Source: Lewinellaceae bacterium
GTDB taxonomy: Bacteria; Bacteroidota; Bacteroidia; Chitinophagales; Saprospiraceae
Reading direction: 5' to 3'
Length of the DNA: 64,000 bases
NCBI GenBank assembly: GCA_020636075.1
Contig: JACJYO010000001.1
Span: 806,001 to 870,000, forward strand
The translations under genes and the position numbers were made by a program. The number at the start of each line of letters is the position of its first letter. Position 1 is the stretch's first letter. This document shows, in pieces, positions 27,047 to 36,113 of this stretch. The notes under the pieces were generated by a model that was not told the origin of the DNA, ran no database searches, and was given only the letters and a program-made list of their open reading frames with translations.

Positions 27047-29230
27047 TCACTGCGCCAGTTTATCCTCCTTGACTCCCATCAGCCCCAGCATCCAGGCGTA
27101 TTCCAGGGCCCGCTCCTTGAGGCGTTCGAAGCGCCCCGAAGAACCGCCATGTGAGCCCGACATATTGGTTTTGAAAAGCAGGGCATTGTTGTCGGTCTTC
27201 ATATCGCGGAGTTTGGCCACCCATTTTGCCGGTTCGAAGTACTGCACCTGGGAATCGGAGAAGGAGGTCAGCACCAGCAGGTTGGGGTATTCCTGCGCTT
27301 TTACATTATCGTAAGGCGAGTATTTTTTCATGTATTCGTATTCGGCTTTGACTGCCGGATTGCCCCATTCGGTGTATTCGCCAGTGGTTAGCGGAATACT
27401 TGGGTCACTCATGGTGGTGAGCACGTCTACAAAAGGCACCCCGGCAATCAGCCCGCGAAATTGTTGTGGCGCCATATTGGCCACTGCGCCCATGAGTAGC
27501 CCGCCTGCCGAACGACCGCTACCAAAAATACGGTCGGAACTGGTGTACTTTTCGGAACAAAGCATGGCTGCGCAATCGATAAAATCGGTGAACGTGTTCA
27601 TTTTGTGCATCATTTTGCCATCCTCATACCAGTTGTAACCCATTTCCATGCCGCCGCGTATGTGCGCGATAGCATACACAAAACCGCGGTCCAGCAGGCT
27701 GATCACATCGCGATTGAAACCCGGAGTGTACGAAAAGCCATAAGACCCATAGCCGACGAGGTAGCATGGTGCGCTGCCGTCCTGCTTCGAACCTTTTTTC
27801 CGCACCAGCGAAACGGGCACCTTCACACCGTCGCGAGCGGTCGCCCACACAAACGCTGTTTCGTAATTATTGGCATCAAAACCACCCAGCACCGGTTCCG
27901 TCTTGCGCAGGGTTTTCTGGCGGGTTTCCATATCATAATCGAACACCGAACCAGGCGTTTTCAATGAAGAAAACCAGTAGCGCAGGTTTTTGGTGTTAAA
28001 CTCCGGGTTTTGCATCGGCCCGGCGGCATAGGTTGGCTCCCCAAAATCGAGGTAATGCTCGCCGCGATCGACCCAGCGAATAATCCGCAATTGATCGAGG
28101 CCGCCTTTGCGCTCATTCGTTACCAGGTAATCCTGAAAAACTTCGATGCCCTCAAGCAGTACATCGGCGCGATGCGGGAGTACTTCCTTCCAGTTTTCAC
28201 GCGCTGTGTTGGCCACCGGGGTTTCCATAAGCCTGAAGTTGGGCGCGTCCCAGTTTGTCCGGATCAGGAACTTATCGCCCCAATGTTCCAGGTAATAGAA
28301 AAAATCCGGCTCCTTTGGCCGAAACACCTGAAATGCGCCCATTGGGTCGTCGGCATTCAGGTAATGCGTTTCCAGGTTTTGCGTGTAGCCGTGGTTGATG
28401 AAAATGTACTGCTCCGATTTGGACTTGTCGAGGTTGAGGTACAGCGTTTCATCTTTTTCTTCAAAAACCATGGTTTCGCTTTTGCCATCGCCACCGATTT
28501 TGTGTCGCCAGATCTGATCGGTGCGCAAGGTAACAGGGTCTTTGGTTTCGTAAAACAGGTGCTGGCTGTCGTTGGCCCAAGCCGATGAGCCGGCCAGAAC
28601 ACCCGAAAACTTATCACCCCGCAGTTGGCCGCTTTCCAGGTCTTTGATTTGCCCTTCAAACAGATTGCGCCCGCTGTAATCGATCACGTAGAAAAGCAAG
28701 CGGTTGTCGGGACTTACATTTAGCCCCAGAGCGAGGCAATAGGCTTTGCCGGCAGCCAATTCATTCACATTGAGCATGATTTCTTCGGCTGCTTCCTGCG
28801 AACCTTTTTTCCGGCAGTAAATCGGGTATTCTTTTCCCGTTTCAAAACGGGTGTAATACCAATAGCCGTTTTTAAGGTATGGCACTGTGTTGTCGTCTTG
28901 TTTGATGCGGCCTTTCATTTCCGTAAAAAGCGCCGTTTGAAGATTGGAAACTGGCGCCAGCACGGAATCCGCATAGCGATTCTCCGCTTCCAGGTAGGCC
29001 ACTACATCGGGATTATCGCGCTCGTTCAGCCAGTAATAATTGTCGATGCGTTTGTCGCCGGAAACTGCGATGAGTTCTTTCGGCTTTTTTTCAGGTCTTG
29101 GGGCGCTGAATTTATCCGGTTGAAATACAGAAGGTGGCACTGGATCGGGTGTGTTTGTTGTGGAAGATGGTTGTTGGCAGGCGTTAAAAAACAGGCCTGC
29201 AAAAATCAAAAACGTCAAGAACTGTTTCAT
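27047..29230 (-). CDS. S9 family oligopeptidase (oligopeptidase B-like), lipoprotein
   Basis: 727 residues. An N-terminal lipoprotein signal (MKQFLTFLIFAGLFFNAC, C18) is followed by an N-terminal propeller (about 60-440) and the alpha/beta-hydrolase domain. Nucleophile S574 sits in FGSGRSAGGLLMGA; acid and base are expected in LTSFSDSQVQYFEPAKW and MSGSHGGSSGR. The start of the mature part (DNYYWLNERDNPDVVAYLEA) is typical of oligopeptidase B, which cuts short peptides after basic residues. Lipid anchoring suggests a periplasmic or outer-membrane location, unlike the cytosolic enterobacterial enzyme. It diverges from the histidine-kinase gene 73 nt upstream. Confidence 0.93.
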   Translation of the reverse strand: MKQFLTFLIFAGLFFNACQQPSSTTNTPDPVPPSVFQPDKFSAPRPEKKPKELIAVSGDKRIDNYYWLNERDNPDVVAYLEAENRYADSVLAPVSNLQTALFTEMKGRIKQDDNTVPYLKNGYWYYTRFETGKEYPIYCRKKGSQEAAEEIMLNVNELAAGKAYCLALGLNVSPDNRLLFYVIDYSGRNLFEGQIKDLESGQLRGDKFSGVLAGSSAWANDSQHLFYETKDPVTLRTDQIWRHKIGGDGKSETMVFEEKDETLYLNLDKSKSEQYIFINHGYTQNLETHYLNADDPMGAFQVFRPKEPDFFYYLEHWGDKFLIRTNWDAPNFRLMETPVANTARENWKEVLPHRADVLLEGIEVFQDYLVTNERKGGLDQLRIIRWVDRGEHYLDFGEPTYAAGPMQNPEFNTKNLRYWFSSLKTPGSVFDYDMETRQKTLRKTEPVLGGFDANNYETAFVWATARDGVKVPVSLVRKKGSKQDGSAPCYLVGYGSYGFSYTPGFNRDVISLLDRGFVYAIAHIRGGMEMGYNWYEDGKMMHKMNTFTDFIDCAAMLCSEKYTSSDRIFGSGRSAGGLLMGAVANMAPQQFRGLIAGVPFVDVLTTMSDPSIPLTTGEYTEWGNPAVKAEYEYMKKYSPYDNVKAQEYPNLLVLTSFSDSQVQYFEPAKWVAKLRDMKTDNNALLFKTNMSGSHGGSSGRFERLKERALEYAWMLGLMGVKEDKLAQ

Positions 29231-29272
29231 GGTTTAACTGCATTTTGGGTTAAAAGTCGCAAAAATCCTTGG

Positions 29273-29280
29273 TACCTTTG
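29273..29280 (+). promoter_or_regulatory. TAnnTTTG box before the LytS-type kinase gene
   Basis: TACCTTTG, an exact -7 box. The nearest TTTG upstream (29244-29247) is 25 nt away, longer than usual. Start of transcription would be near 29287, about 17 nt before the ATG. Confidence 0.4.
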
Positions 29281-29303
29281 TTACGCTTAGCCAACCGCCA
29301 GCC

Positions 29304-31187
29304 ATGTCCACCATACAGCCTGTACAACCTGCCGATCTCGCCCAAATGCGCCTTTTGTGCGAAGGTTTGGCACAATGGGCCTACACTGATTTTGACCAGG
29401 CGCGTACAGCGGTGCAGGAGTTGGAAAAACGGATTACTGCGCAAACCCCGTTTGACATTCGTCTGGCCTACCACCGCCACCGGGCATTTCTGGAAAATCA
29501 ATGGCGGCATTTTGACCAATCACTGGAGCATTTTTCCCAGGCCATCGCAATCCTGGATAGTCTGGCCGAACCCTTGCCACTGGCCGAATGCTGGCTCGAT
29601 GTGGCAGCAGTTCAACTCAACCGCCGCGATTGGCCCGCCGCACAGCAATGCCTCGACCGTGCCCGCCGTTTTCTGGGAACTTTCGACGCACCGCATTTGC
29701 ACGCTTTGCTCACTTGCCGCGAGGGTTTTTTACACCTGCATCTTGGCAATCACCGTCTGGCTTTGGACAACCTTCAGGAGTCGGAGCGTGTGCTATTGAG
29801 CCTGGGTGAACAAGCCTCCCTCAAAGATTTTTACATTCTCACTCTGGTGATCAGCGGACTTGGCGACCTCTACGAACGGCTTGATGAAAAAAACAATAGC
29901 CTGGACGCCTATTTGCGTGTGCTACCCCTGGTGGAACGCCACCAACTGCGGCCGCGCCTGCCCTGGCACTACCTCAATGCAGGCCGCGCAGCCCTGGCCC
30001 AAAACGACGCCGAACATGCCCGGGAGTGTTTTGAAAATGTGCTGGAATTTGCTGAAGAGGAGGAACCCGAAGCCAAGGCGCACGCCCTGGCCAATTTGGG
30101 CATTTTAGCGCTTCTGCAAAATGAAAACCAGCGCGCCGTGGAACTTTTCGATGAGGCTACTGCCCAATTCCCCAACCCGAGCAAACCCACCGACTTTACC
30201 AACCTGTCCAAAATCCAAAGCTGGCGTGCCGAACTGCTCTGGCAATTGGAAGATCTGGAGGAAGCCGAAAAATATTTCGGGCAGGCATTTGTCAATGGCC
30301 AGGAAGGCCATGACTTGAACCACCTTGCTCAAATCTGTCAGGCTCTGGCGCATTTGTGCGAAGCGCGCAGTGATTTCCAATCGGCCTGTCAATGGCAACG
30401 CCGCGCCACCGAACTGACGGAGCGCCATTACAACCAGGTGCGCGACCGCGAACGCCAGGAGATCGAGGCGCGGCACGACCTTGAACGCAGTCGCCAGGAG
30501 GCCCAAATGGCCAAATTGCGTGTGGCAAGTTTGCAACTGCGTGCCCTGCGTGCGCAAATGAACCCGCATTTTTTGTTCAACGCGCTGAACGCCATCCAGG
30601 GGCTGATCACCTCGGGCCGGAACGACGAAGCAGAAACTTACCTGGCCCGCTTTGCCAAACTCATGCGCCACACCCTCGAATACTCCGATCTGGAAGAAGT
30701 GACGCTGGAACAGGAAGTGGAGTTTTTGAACCGCTATCTCGACCTCAACCGCAAACTGCGCTTTCGCGAACGCCTGCAATACGAGGTGCTGCTGCCACAG
30801 GGCGCAGATGCCGGTGACCTGCTGATTCCGACTATGATCGTGCAGCCATTTGTGGAAAATGCCATTGAACACGGTTTGCGCCCACGGCAGGAGGGCAAAC
30901 TCCGGATTGAGTTTCAACTTTCGGAAGACGAACGCATGCTGTTGTGCATCATCGAGGACGACGGTGTGGGCTATAACAAAGGCAAGGAAAAACAAAGTGC
31001 GCAACCTGCGTTCCAATCGCACCGCTCCCGCGGCATGGAGATCACCCGCGAACGCCTGAACCTGCTGCATAAATTGCGCAAAAACCAGGGCACGCAGTTT
31101 GTCAAGATCACGGACCTGGGCGACAAAACGAACGGTGCGCGCAGCGGTACACAAGTGGAGGTTTTGCTGCCTGTTCTACAAGCTTAA
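29304..31187 (+). CDS. Cytosolic LytS-type sensor histidine kinase with TPR repeats
   Basis: 627 residues with no transmembrane segment or signal peptide. Residues about 5-370 are TPR-like helical repeats (FDQSLEHFSQAIAILDSLAE, WPAAQQCLDRARRFL, AEKYFGQAFVNGQEG). A coiled coil at about 375-410 leads to the His_kinase domain with the phospho-acceptor H422 in AQMNPHFLFNALNAIQGLI. An HATPase domain follows (N-box FVENAIEHGLRP at about 516, G-box IEDDGVGYN). Kinases of this class normally pass phosphate to a LytTR response regulator, but none is adjacent; the next gene, a phosphate transporter, begins 13 nt downstream. The TPR part probably senses a protein or peptide partner. Full domain set intact. 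Confidence 0.92.
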   Translation: MSTIQPVQPADLAQMRLLCEGLAQWAYTDFDQARTAVQELEKRITAQTPFDIRLAYHRHRAFLENQWRHFDQSLEHFSQAIAILDSLAEPLPLAECWLDVAAVQLNRRDWPAAQQCLDRARRFLGTFDAPHLHALLTCREGFLHLHLGNHRLALDNLQESERVLLSLGEQASLKDFYILTLVISGLGDLYERLDEKNNSLDAYLRVLPLVERHQLRPRLPWHYLNAGRAALAQNDAEHARECFENVLEFAEEEEPEAKAHALANLGILALLQNENQRAVELFDEATAQFPNPSKPTDFTNLSKIQSWRAELLWQLEDLEEAEKYFGQAFVNGQEGHDLNHLAQICQALAHLCEARSDFQSACQWQRRATELTERHYNQVRDRERQEIEARHDLERSRQEAQMAKLRVASLQLRALRAQMNPHFLFNALNAIQGLITSGRNDEAETYLARFAKLMRHTLEYSDLEEVTLEQEVEFLNRYLDLNRKLRFRERLQYEVLLPQGADAGDLLIPTMIVQPFVENAIEHGLRPRQEGKLRIEFQLSEDERMLLCIIEDDGVGYNKGKEKQSAQPAFQSHRSRGMEITRERLNLLHKLRKNQGTQFVKITDLGDKTNGARSGTQVEVLLPVLQA

Positions 31188-31200
31188 TTTCGCTCTTCAT

Positions 31201-32583
31201 ATGTTGCTAGGATTTATTCTCGATTTATCCGCATTTGCCTCTGCAATGCTTATCGTTTGCTTGCTGGCGGTTTGTATTTTCGAAGCCATCAACGGTTTCC
31301 ATGATACCGCCAACGCAGTTGCCACGGTTATTTACACCAATGCCCTGAAGCCGGTAGTAGCCGTGATTTGGTCCGGGATTTGGAATTTTCTCGGCGTAAT
31401 CCTGGGCGGCGTGGCTGTGGCTATGAGCATTACCAAACTGATTCCTCTGGACGATCTGATGCTTCAACCCCTGGGCGAGAATATCGCTATGGTATTGGCG
31501 GTTTTGCTGGCAGCGATCAGCTGGAATTTGGGCACCTGGTATTTGGGGATCCCCTGCTCGAGTTCGCATGCGCTCATTGGCTCGCTGCTCGGCGGCGGCT
31601 TCGCATTTTGGACGGTACATGCCAGTGCTGGCCCAAACTGGGGAAAGGCCATGGACATTGGTTTGTCGTTGTTTATCTCGCCGGTTTTTGGCTTTAGCCT
31701 GGCCATCCTGATGATGTACCTGCTTAAGTCATTTGTCAAGAACAAGGTGATTTTTAATGAACCCAAGCCCAAAAAATCCCCTCCGCTTTGGGTGCGCAGT
31801 ATTTTAATTGCCACCTGTACACTGGTCAGTTTTTTCCACGGTTCAAACGATGGTCAGAAGGGCATCGGTCTGTTTATGATCGTGTTGATGGCTTTTATGC
31901 CGCTGCAATTTGTTTTCAATCACTCGGTCCCCCTGGCAACGCTCCAGCAATCAGCACGCCAGTTGGAGTACCGGCTTGGCCAAGCCGAGGCGGGCACGTA
32001 TACGGCCCATTTGCAAACACTGAGTGCTCATGCCGGGCGTGTTGCTGACAGCCTGGCTCAAATTGATAAGCAAAACAAAACTCAGCTCTATAGTTTGCGG
32101 AAAGACATTCAGGTGCTGGTAAAAAGCCTGGATGCCGATGTTAAGGCGGGCTTGTTGAAAGCCGCATATACGCCTGAAGTAAAAAAGGACATAGCAACAT
32201 TGCGCACAGCCTATGAGTTTGCGCCAACCTGGGTGATCGTAATCATTTCCCTGTGCCTCGGTATCGGCACCATGGTAGGCTGGAAACGCATTGTGGTGAC
32301 CATTGGCGAGAAAATCGGCAAAAGCCATTTGACTTATGCACAAGGCGCCAGCGCGGAAATTTGCGCCGCGGCAACCATCGGGGTTAGTACCGGATTTGGC
32401 CTGCCGGTAAGCACCACCCACGTATTATCATCAGGCATTGCCGGAACCATGGTCGCTAAAGGCGGTATCAAAAATCTGCAAAAGAAAACGATCAAGAATA
32501 TTGCCCTTGCCTGGATACTGACGCTCCCGGTAGTGTTTGTGCTGTCTGCGGCATTGTTCTATCTGCTTCGGCTGCTTTTTTAA
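31201..32583 (+). CDS. pit: Inorganic phosphate transporter, PiT family
   Basis: 460 residues, multi-pass inner-membrane protein, a cation-coupled phosphate symporter. The two inverted family signatures are visible: EAINGFHDTANAVATVIYTN near residue 22, and FFHGSNDGQKGIGLFM followed by GVSTGFGLPVSTTHVLSSGI. A central hydrophilic loop (about 250-330) with coiled-coil character (LQQSARQLEYRLGQAE) is typical of Bacteroidota members. ATG 31201 is chosen, 13 nt after the kinase stop; longer in-frame starts would overlap the kinase gene. Cotranscription with the kinase is likely. It is followed by a nested palindrome before a convergent peptidase gene. Confidence 0.94.
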   Translation: MLLGFILDLSAFASAMLIVCLLAVCIFEAINGFHDTANAVATVIYTNALKPVVAVIWSGIWNFLGVILGGVAVAMSITKLIPLDDLMLQPLGENIAMVLAVLLAAISWNLGTWYLGIPCSSSHALIGSLLGGGFAFWTVHASAGPNWGKAMDIGLSLFISPVFGFSLAILMMYLLKSFVKNKVIFNEPKPKKSPPLWVRSILIATCTLVSFFHGSNDGQKGIGLFMIVLMAFMPLQFVFNHSVPLATLQQSARQLEYRLGQAEAGTYTAHLQTLSAHAGRVADSLAQIDKQNKTQLYSLRKDIQVLVKSLDADVKAGLLKAAYTPEVKKDIATLRTAYEFAPTWVIVIISLCLGIGTMVGWKRIVVTIGEKIGKSHLTYAQGASAEICAAATIGVSTGFGLPVSTTHVLSSGIAGTMVAKGGIKNLQKKTIKNIALAWILTLPVVFVLSAALFYLLRLLF

Positions 32584-32621
32584 TTACTTATGTTTTTATT
32601 TAATGAGGTGATGAAGCGAAC

Positions 32622-32757
32622 ATTGTCGGCGTGACTTGTACGGTTTCACATAGAAGACAGATAATAGCCTACGCGCGGTCCAACGACTCCAAGTCGTCTG
32701 ACCGCTAACTCATTTATCGAAATTACTCTGTGAAACCGTAGTAGTCACACCGACAAT
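32622..32757. repeat. Three-level nested palindromic element
   Basis: Outer arms ATTGTCGGCGTGACT (32622-32636) and AGTCACACCGACAAT (32743-32757). Middle arms TACGGTTTCACA (32639-32650) and TGTGAAACCGTA (32729-32740). Inner hairpin GCGGTC..ACGACT-CCA-AGTCGT..GACCGC (32675-32705). The outer arm is the same palindrome as at 26996, with the loop replaced by the middle palindrome. It fills most of the 212-nt gap between two convergent genes; no gene is seen in the gap. Confidence 0.85.
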
Positions 32758-32795
32758 AGACTGATCAAGTTCAACATTTTCAGAAGATAAAAGCC

Positions 32796-34031
32796 TCATT
32801 TGGGCTCATAAACCAGCACGGCTGCATTCTTTTTTTGAAACAGTTTTTTAGCCATGCGCTGCATATCGAGACTGCTGACGGCGCGGTAGGTTTCCACTTC
32901 GTCGTTCATCAGTTCGGCATTTTCCAACATTTCGTAGAAAGCCAGATTTTGCGCTTTGTTCAAAATGCTGGTTTCCGAAAACACAATGGTGCTTTCAAAC
33001 CGGTTTTTAATTTTCTCCAGTTCACGCTGATCGACCGGTTCGGCACCAAGCCCTTCCAGTTCTGCCCAAATTGCTGCCAAGGCCGCATCCGTAGATACTG
33101 ATTCGGAAACTTTTCCCTCCACAATGAGCAAGCCCGGATCAATATTGGCAGTCACATAGGCATCAATGGCGGTAAACAACTGCTGTTCCTTCACCAGGCG
33201 CCGGTACAGGCGGGAGGAGGCGCCATGCGACAGCACATCGGAAAGCAGATCAATCGGGTAAAAATCCGGGTGCAAACGCGGCGGCGTACGGAAAGCGATG
33301 TATACGGCCGGCACGGGCACATCGGCCTTCACTGTGCGGGTTTGGAGTTTTTTTTGTGGTGGCTCGGCAGTCAGATTATGCGTTGGCGTTGGTCCGGCAG
33401 GAATGCTGCCAAACCATTTTTCTACCAGCGGGAGCACTGTTTCCGTATGGATATTGCCCGCAATGGTCAGCACGGCATTGTTTGGCGTATACCACCGTTG
33501 GTAAAAACTGCGCACGTCTTCGATAGTCGCGTTCTGCACATGTTCCGGCGTTAGCCCGATGACCGGCCAACGGTACGGATGCACTTTGAACATCATGTCG
33601 GACAAATGGTGCCAGACATCGCCGTAGGGTTCATTCAAACAGGTTTCTTTAAACTCTTCCACCACCACCCGGCGCTGCACGTTCAGGGCTTTTTTAGTAA
33701 TTTTCAGGGCCAGCATCCGATCACTTTCCAGCCAGAGGGCCGTTTCCAGGTTTTCGACCGGAAGTATCTCGTAAAAGGTGGTGTAATCGTTGGTGGTATA
33801 CGCGTTATTCTCGCCGCCGGCTTCTTGCAGCGGATCGTCAAAATCGGGCGCATTCCGGCTGCCGGCAAACATCAGGTGTTCGAACAAGTGTGCGAAACCG
33901 GTCCGGTCCGGCATTTCATCCCGAGATCCAACCTGGTACAGGACGTTTACGGCTACCAGCGGTGTATTGCGGTCTTCATGCACCAGCACTCGCAGGCCGT
34001 TGGCTAAAATGGTACGCGTGAAGGTCACCAT
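32796..34031 (-). CDS. M16 family zinc peptidase (insulinase/processing-peptidase type)
   Basis: 411 residues. The inverted zinc motif HxxEH is at 48-52 (HLFEH), and the distal Glu comes in the VVVEEFKETCLNEPYGD stretch near residue 128, so the catalytic site is complete. The length fits a single-chain half-enzyme of about 45 kDa that dimerises, like bacterial processing peptidases. No signal peptide with the chosen start (ATG 34031, MVTFTRTILANGLRVL); the frame extends upstream to 34139, but that overlaps the terC stop region and shows no family similarity. It lies 22 nt downstream of the second terC gene on the same strand, so probably cotranscribed. Confidence 0.92.
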   Translation of the reverse strand: MVTFTRTILANGLRVLVHEDRNTPLVAVNVLYQVGSRDEMPDRTGFAHLFEHLMFAGSRNAPDFDDPLQEAGGENNAYTTNDYTTFYEILPVENLETALWLESDRMLALKITKKALNVQRRVVVEEFKETCLNEPYGDVWHHLSDMMFKVHPYRWPVIGLTPEHVQNATIEDVRSFYQRWYTPNNAVLTIAGNIHTETVLPLVEKWFGSIPAGPTPTHNLTAEPPQKKLQTRTVKADVPVPAVYIAFRTPPRLHPDFYPIDLLSDVLSHGASSRLYRRLVKEQQLFTAIDAYVTANIDPGLLIVEGKVSESVSTDAALAAIWAELEGLGAEPVDQRELEKIKNRFESTIVFSETSILNKAQNLAFYEMLENAELMNDEVETYRAVSSLDMQRMAKKLFQKKNAAVLVYEPK

Positions 34032-34053
34032 GTTTATTTGTCGTTTTGGGTTG

Positions 34054-34854
34054 TTATATGCCTTCGCCCCGGTTTTTCTGCTCCCGAAACTTGCGGTGCA
34101 CCGGCCAATTGAACAATTTGGAGGTAAGCATAGGCACAAAGAAAAAACCGGCAGTGATCAGGGAAATAACCAGATCAACCTGTTCACTTTCTACCCAATG
34201 CGCCCAGGCCTGATGTTGGCAGAAATGACAGGGCAGGGCCAGGAACAGTTTTAGTCCCAGCAAACCAATTACTATAAATGCACTGTATTCCAAATATGGA
34301 TAGCGCTCCAAGAGGCGGACAAACCATTGCGCCACAAACCGCATAGCCAGTATTCCGATAAACACACCTGTGCAAATGAGGAAAAGATTATCGGTAAAGG
34401 CTACCGCTGCAAAAACATTGTCGAGGGAAAAAGCCAGGTCCATAATTTCCACCGCCACTACGGTAGCCCAAAATGGCCCCATCCAGCCCAGGCTGACGCG
34501 GTAAAACCACTTTTCCTGTTTGTTCAGCGTATCGTCGTCGGTTTGGGGCGTCGATTTGGTGTAGAAAAAGTCAAAAGCCAGGTAAAGCAGATATATGCCG
34601 CCCAGAGGCTTGAGCCACCAGATTTTTATCAGATAGGCGGCAAAGAGCAAACACAACCCGCGAAAGACGTAGGCGCCAATAATACCATACCGAAGCGCGC
34701 GCGAACGTTGGCGCTGCGGAAGGTCCATGACCATTGTGGCCAGCACCGCAGCATTGTCGACCGACAACAAGCTTTCAATGAGGATCAGGTTGAATACGAT
34801 GACCGATGCACTTTCGAAGTCGGTCCCGAGAAGTTGCTCTAAAAATTGGAACAT
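34054..34854 (-). CDS. TerC family integral membrane protein (second of two)
   Basis: 266 residues, shorter than the TerC at 25886 and of the YkoY/YceF-like branch. Membrane segments carry the conserved acidic motifs: LIESLLSVDNAAVLATMVM (about 28) and VEIMDLAFSLDNVFAAVAF (about 140). Function is probably metal-ion (Mn/Ca) homeostasis at the inner membrane, by family. It has a CHFCQH motif near residue 212 in a polar loop, which could bind metal. The M16 peptidase gene lies 22 nt downstream. Promoter region upstream is unremarkable (168 nt before the divergent peroxidase gene). Confidence 0.92.
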   Translation of the reverse strand: MFQFLEQLLGTDFESASVIVFNLILIESLLSVDNAAVLATMVMDLPQRQRSRALRYGIIGAYVFRGLCLLFAAYLIKIWWLKPLGGIYLLYLAFDFFYTKSTPQTDDDTLNKQEKWFYRVSLGWMGPFWATVVAVEIMDLAFSLDNVFAAVAFTDNLFLICTGVFIGILAMRFVAQWFVRLLERYPYLEYSAFIVIGLLGLKLFLALPCHFCQHQAWAHWVESEQVDLVISLITAGFFFVPMLTSKLFNWPVHRKFREQKNRGEGI

Positions 34855-35022
34855 GAAACGAACCAGGATTGAAAAACGCCGCGAAGATGGGAATTTTGGA
34901 GGGAAAAGCTAAAAGTATTCCAGGCAAGGGCGTTCAAATAAAGTACGGTGCAGATAACAACCAAATAAAAATCCTGTTGTTAAATGGGCTGATTTTTTGT
35001 TTCAAAATCCAATCCAGTCACC

Positions 35023-35616
35023 ATGAAAAAGACACTACTCGCATTAACCGTATTGGCAGCAGCCGGTCTCCTGCTTGCTTGTTTTGATTCAAATAAGGTA
35101 GCCGCCAGGCCAGCGGAGCCGACGCAACAAAAATCTATGACTACATCTTTTTTTCAGTTTACGGTCAACGCTCTGAGTGGCGAGCCAGTAGCCCTCGAAC
35201 AGTTTCGCGGCAAAAAAATTATTGTGTTGAATGTTGCCTCCAAATGCGGGTACACGCCTCAATATGCCGATTGGGAAAAATATTTCACCGAAAATAAGGA
35301 CAACGTGGTAGTCCTTGGATTTCCTTGCAACGACTTCATGGGGCAGGAGCCCGGCTCTGCAGAAGAAATCGCCGATTTTTGCCAGAAAAACTACGGCGTC
35401 AGTTTCCCCATGTTTGAAAAACTACACGTTAAGGGCGACGAAAAAGCCCCGTTGTATCAATGGCTCACCGATCCGGCCCAGAACGGCTGGAACAGCCAGG
35501 AACCCACCTGGAATTTTTGCAAATATCTGATCAATGAAAAAGGCGAACTCACGCATTTCTTTGCCTCCAAGGTAAAGCCCGACTCGCCGGAATTTCAAGC
35601 AGCCATCGGTTCTTAA
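35023..35616 (+). CDS. Glutathione peroxidase family thiol peroxidase, lipoprotein
   Basis: 197 residues. Lipoprotein signal with C20 (LAAAGLLLAC), then a linker and the GPx domain: peroxidatic C75 (NVASKCGYTPQY), Q108 (FPCNDFMGQEPGS), W163-N164 (PTWNFCKYL), which form the catalytic tetrad. It uses Cys, not selenocysteine. Family members reduce H2O2 or lipid hydroperoxides, in bacteria mostly with thioredoxin. Lipid anchoring puts it in the cell envelope, so protection of membrane lipids is a reasonable inference. Single gene, followed by a large nested palindromic element. Confidence 0.93.
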   Translation: MKKTLLALTVLAAAGLLLACFDSNKVAARPAEPTQQKSMTTSFFQFTVNALSGEPVALEQFRGKKIIVLNVASKCGYTPQYADWEKYFTENKDNVVVLGFPCNDFMGQEPGSAEEIADFCQKNYGVSFPMFEKLHVKGDEKAPLYQWLTDPAQNGWNSQEPTWNFCKYLINEKGELTHFFASKVKPDSPEFQAAIGS

Positions 35617-35655
35617 GGGCGCCCTCTGCGGTCGCCTACCGCAAAAGTTGCTTTA

Positions 35656-35885
35656 CTTGCGAATCAGGGGGCAAAATGTATCCGGCTGACCTCCTCAAAG
35701 CCCGTAGGGCTGTCATTTTAGTAGGAATTTGTGCCATAGAAATAATAGCACCGTAGGCGCGGCATTATAATGGCACGCCTACGGCGTTTGGAAAACTGGT
35801 TGGCAACTTGCATCTACTACTAGAATGTCAGCCCTACGGGCTTTATTCGGAGCTGTTATTGCCAATTTAGCTCCGGATTCGCAAG
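35656..35885. repeat. Three-level nested palindromic element, 230 bp
   Basis: Outer arms CTTGCGAATC (35656-35665) / GATTCGCAAG (35876-35885). Middle arms of about 28 bp: AAAGCCCGTAGGGCTGTCAT and TTTAGTAG (35697-35724) against CTACTACTAG..ATGTCAGCCCTACGGGCTTT (35814-35844). Inner hairpin CCGTAGGCG (35751-35759) / CGCCTACGG (35776-35784) around ATTATAAT. The rest of the 497-nt gap (35617-36113) holds a promoter for the small gene at 36114 and nothing else recognised. Confidence 0.85.
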
Positions 35886-36030
35886 AGATTCATGTTGTTT
35901 TTTGCTTCTGTGTAAACTCCGGATCATCGGCTTGCTTTCAAATTTCTATTATTCCGGATCCCGGAGCCGGGCTTTTCCGCTCCTTGGGCTCTTTTTATTG
36001 CTGATCCATGCAGATAGCGGCTAAGCCTCC

Positions 36031-36061
36031 TTTACAATTAAGTAAATACCGATTAGATTTG
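36031..36061 (+). promoter_or_regulatory. Promoter of the 61-residue gene and PQQ-lipoprotein gene
   Basis: TTTA (36031-36034, one base from TTTG), 19-nt spacer, TAGATTTG (36054-36061, exact TAnnTTTG). Transcription would start near 36068. Confidence 0.5.
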
Positions 36062-36113
36062 TACCCTACCCACCGGTCCTTGTCCTGAATCATTTCTAAC
36101 ATTTGGTAGGGCA

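Noticed and set aside
30105..31154. 349-codon frame antisense to the histidine kinase
   Set aside because: Shadow of a GC-rich gene; the plus strand has complete kinase motifs.
34032..34139. Upstream extension of the M16 peptidase frame
   Set aside because: It runs over the end of the second terC gene and carries no peptidase similarity.
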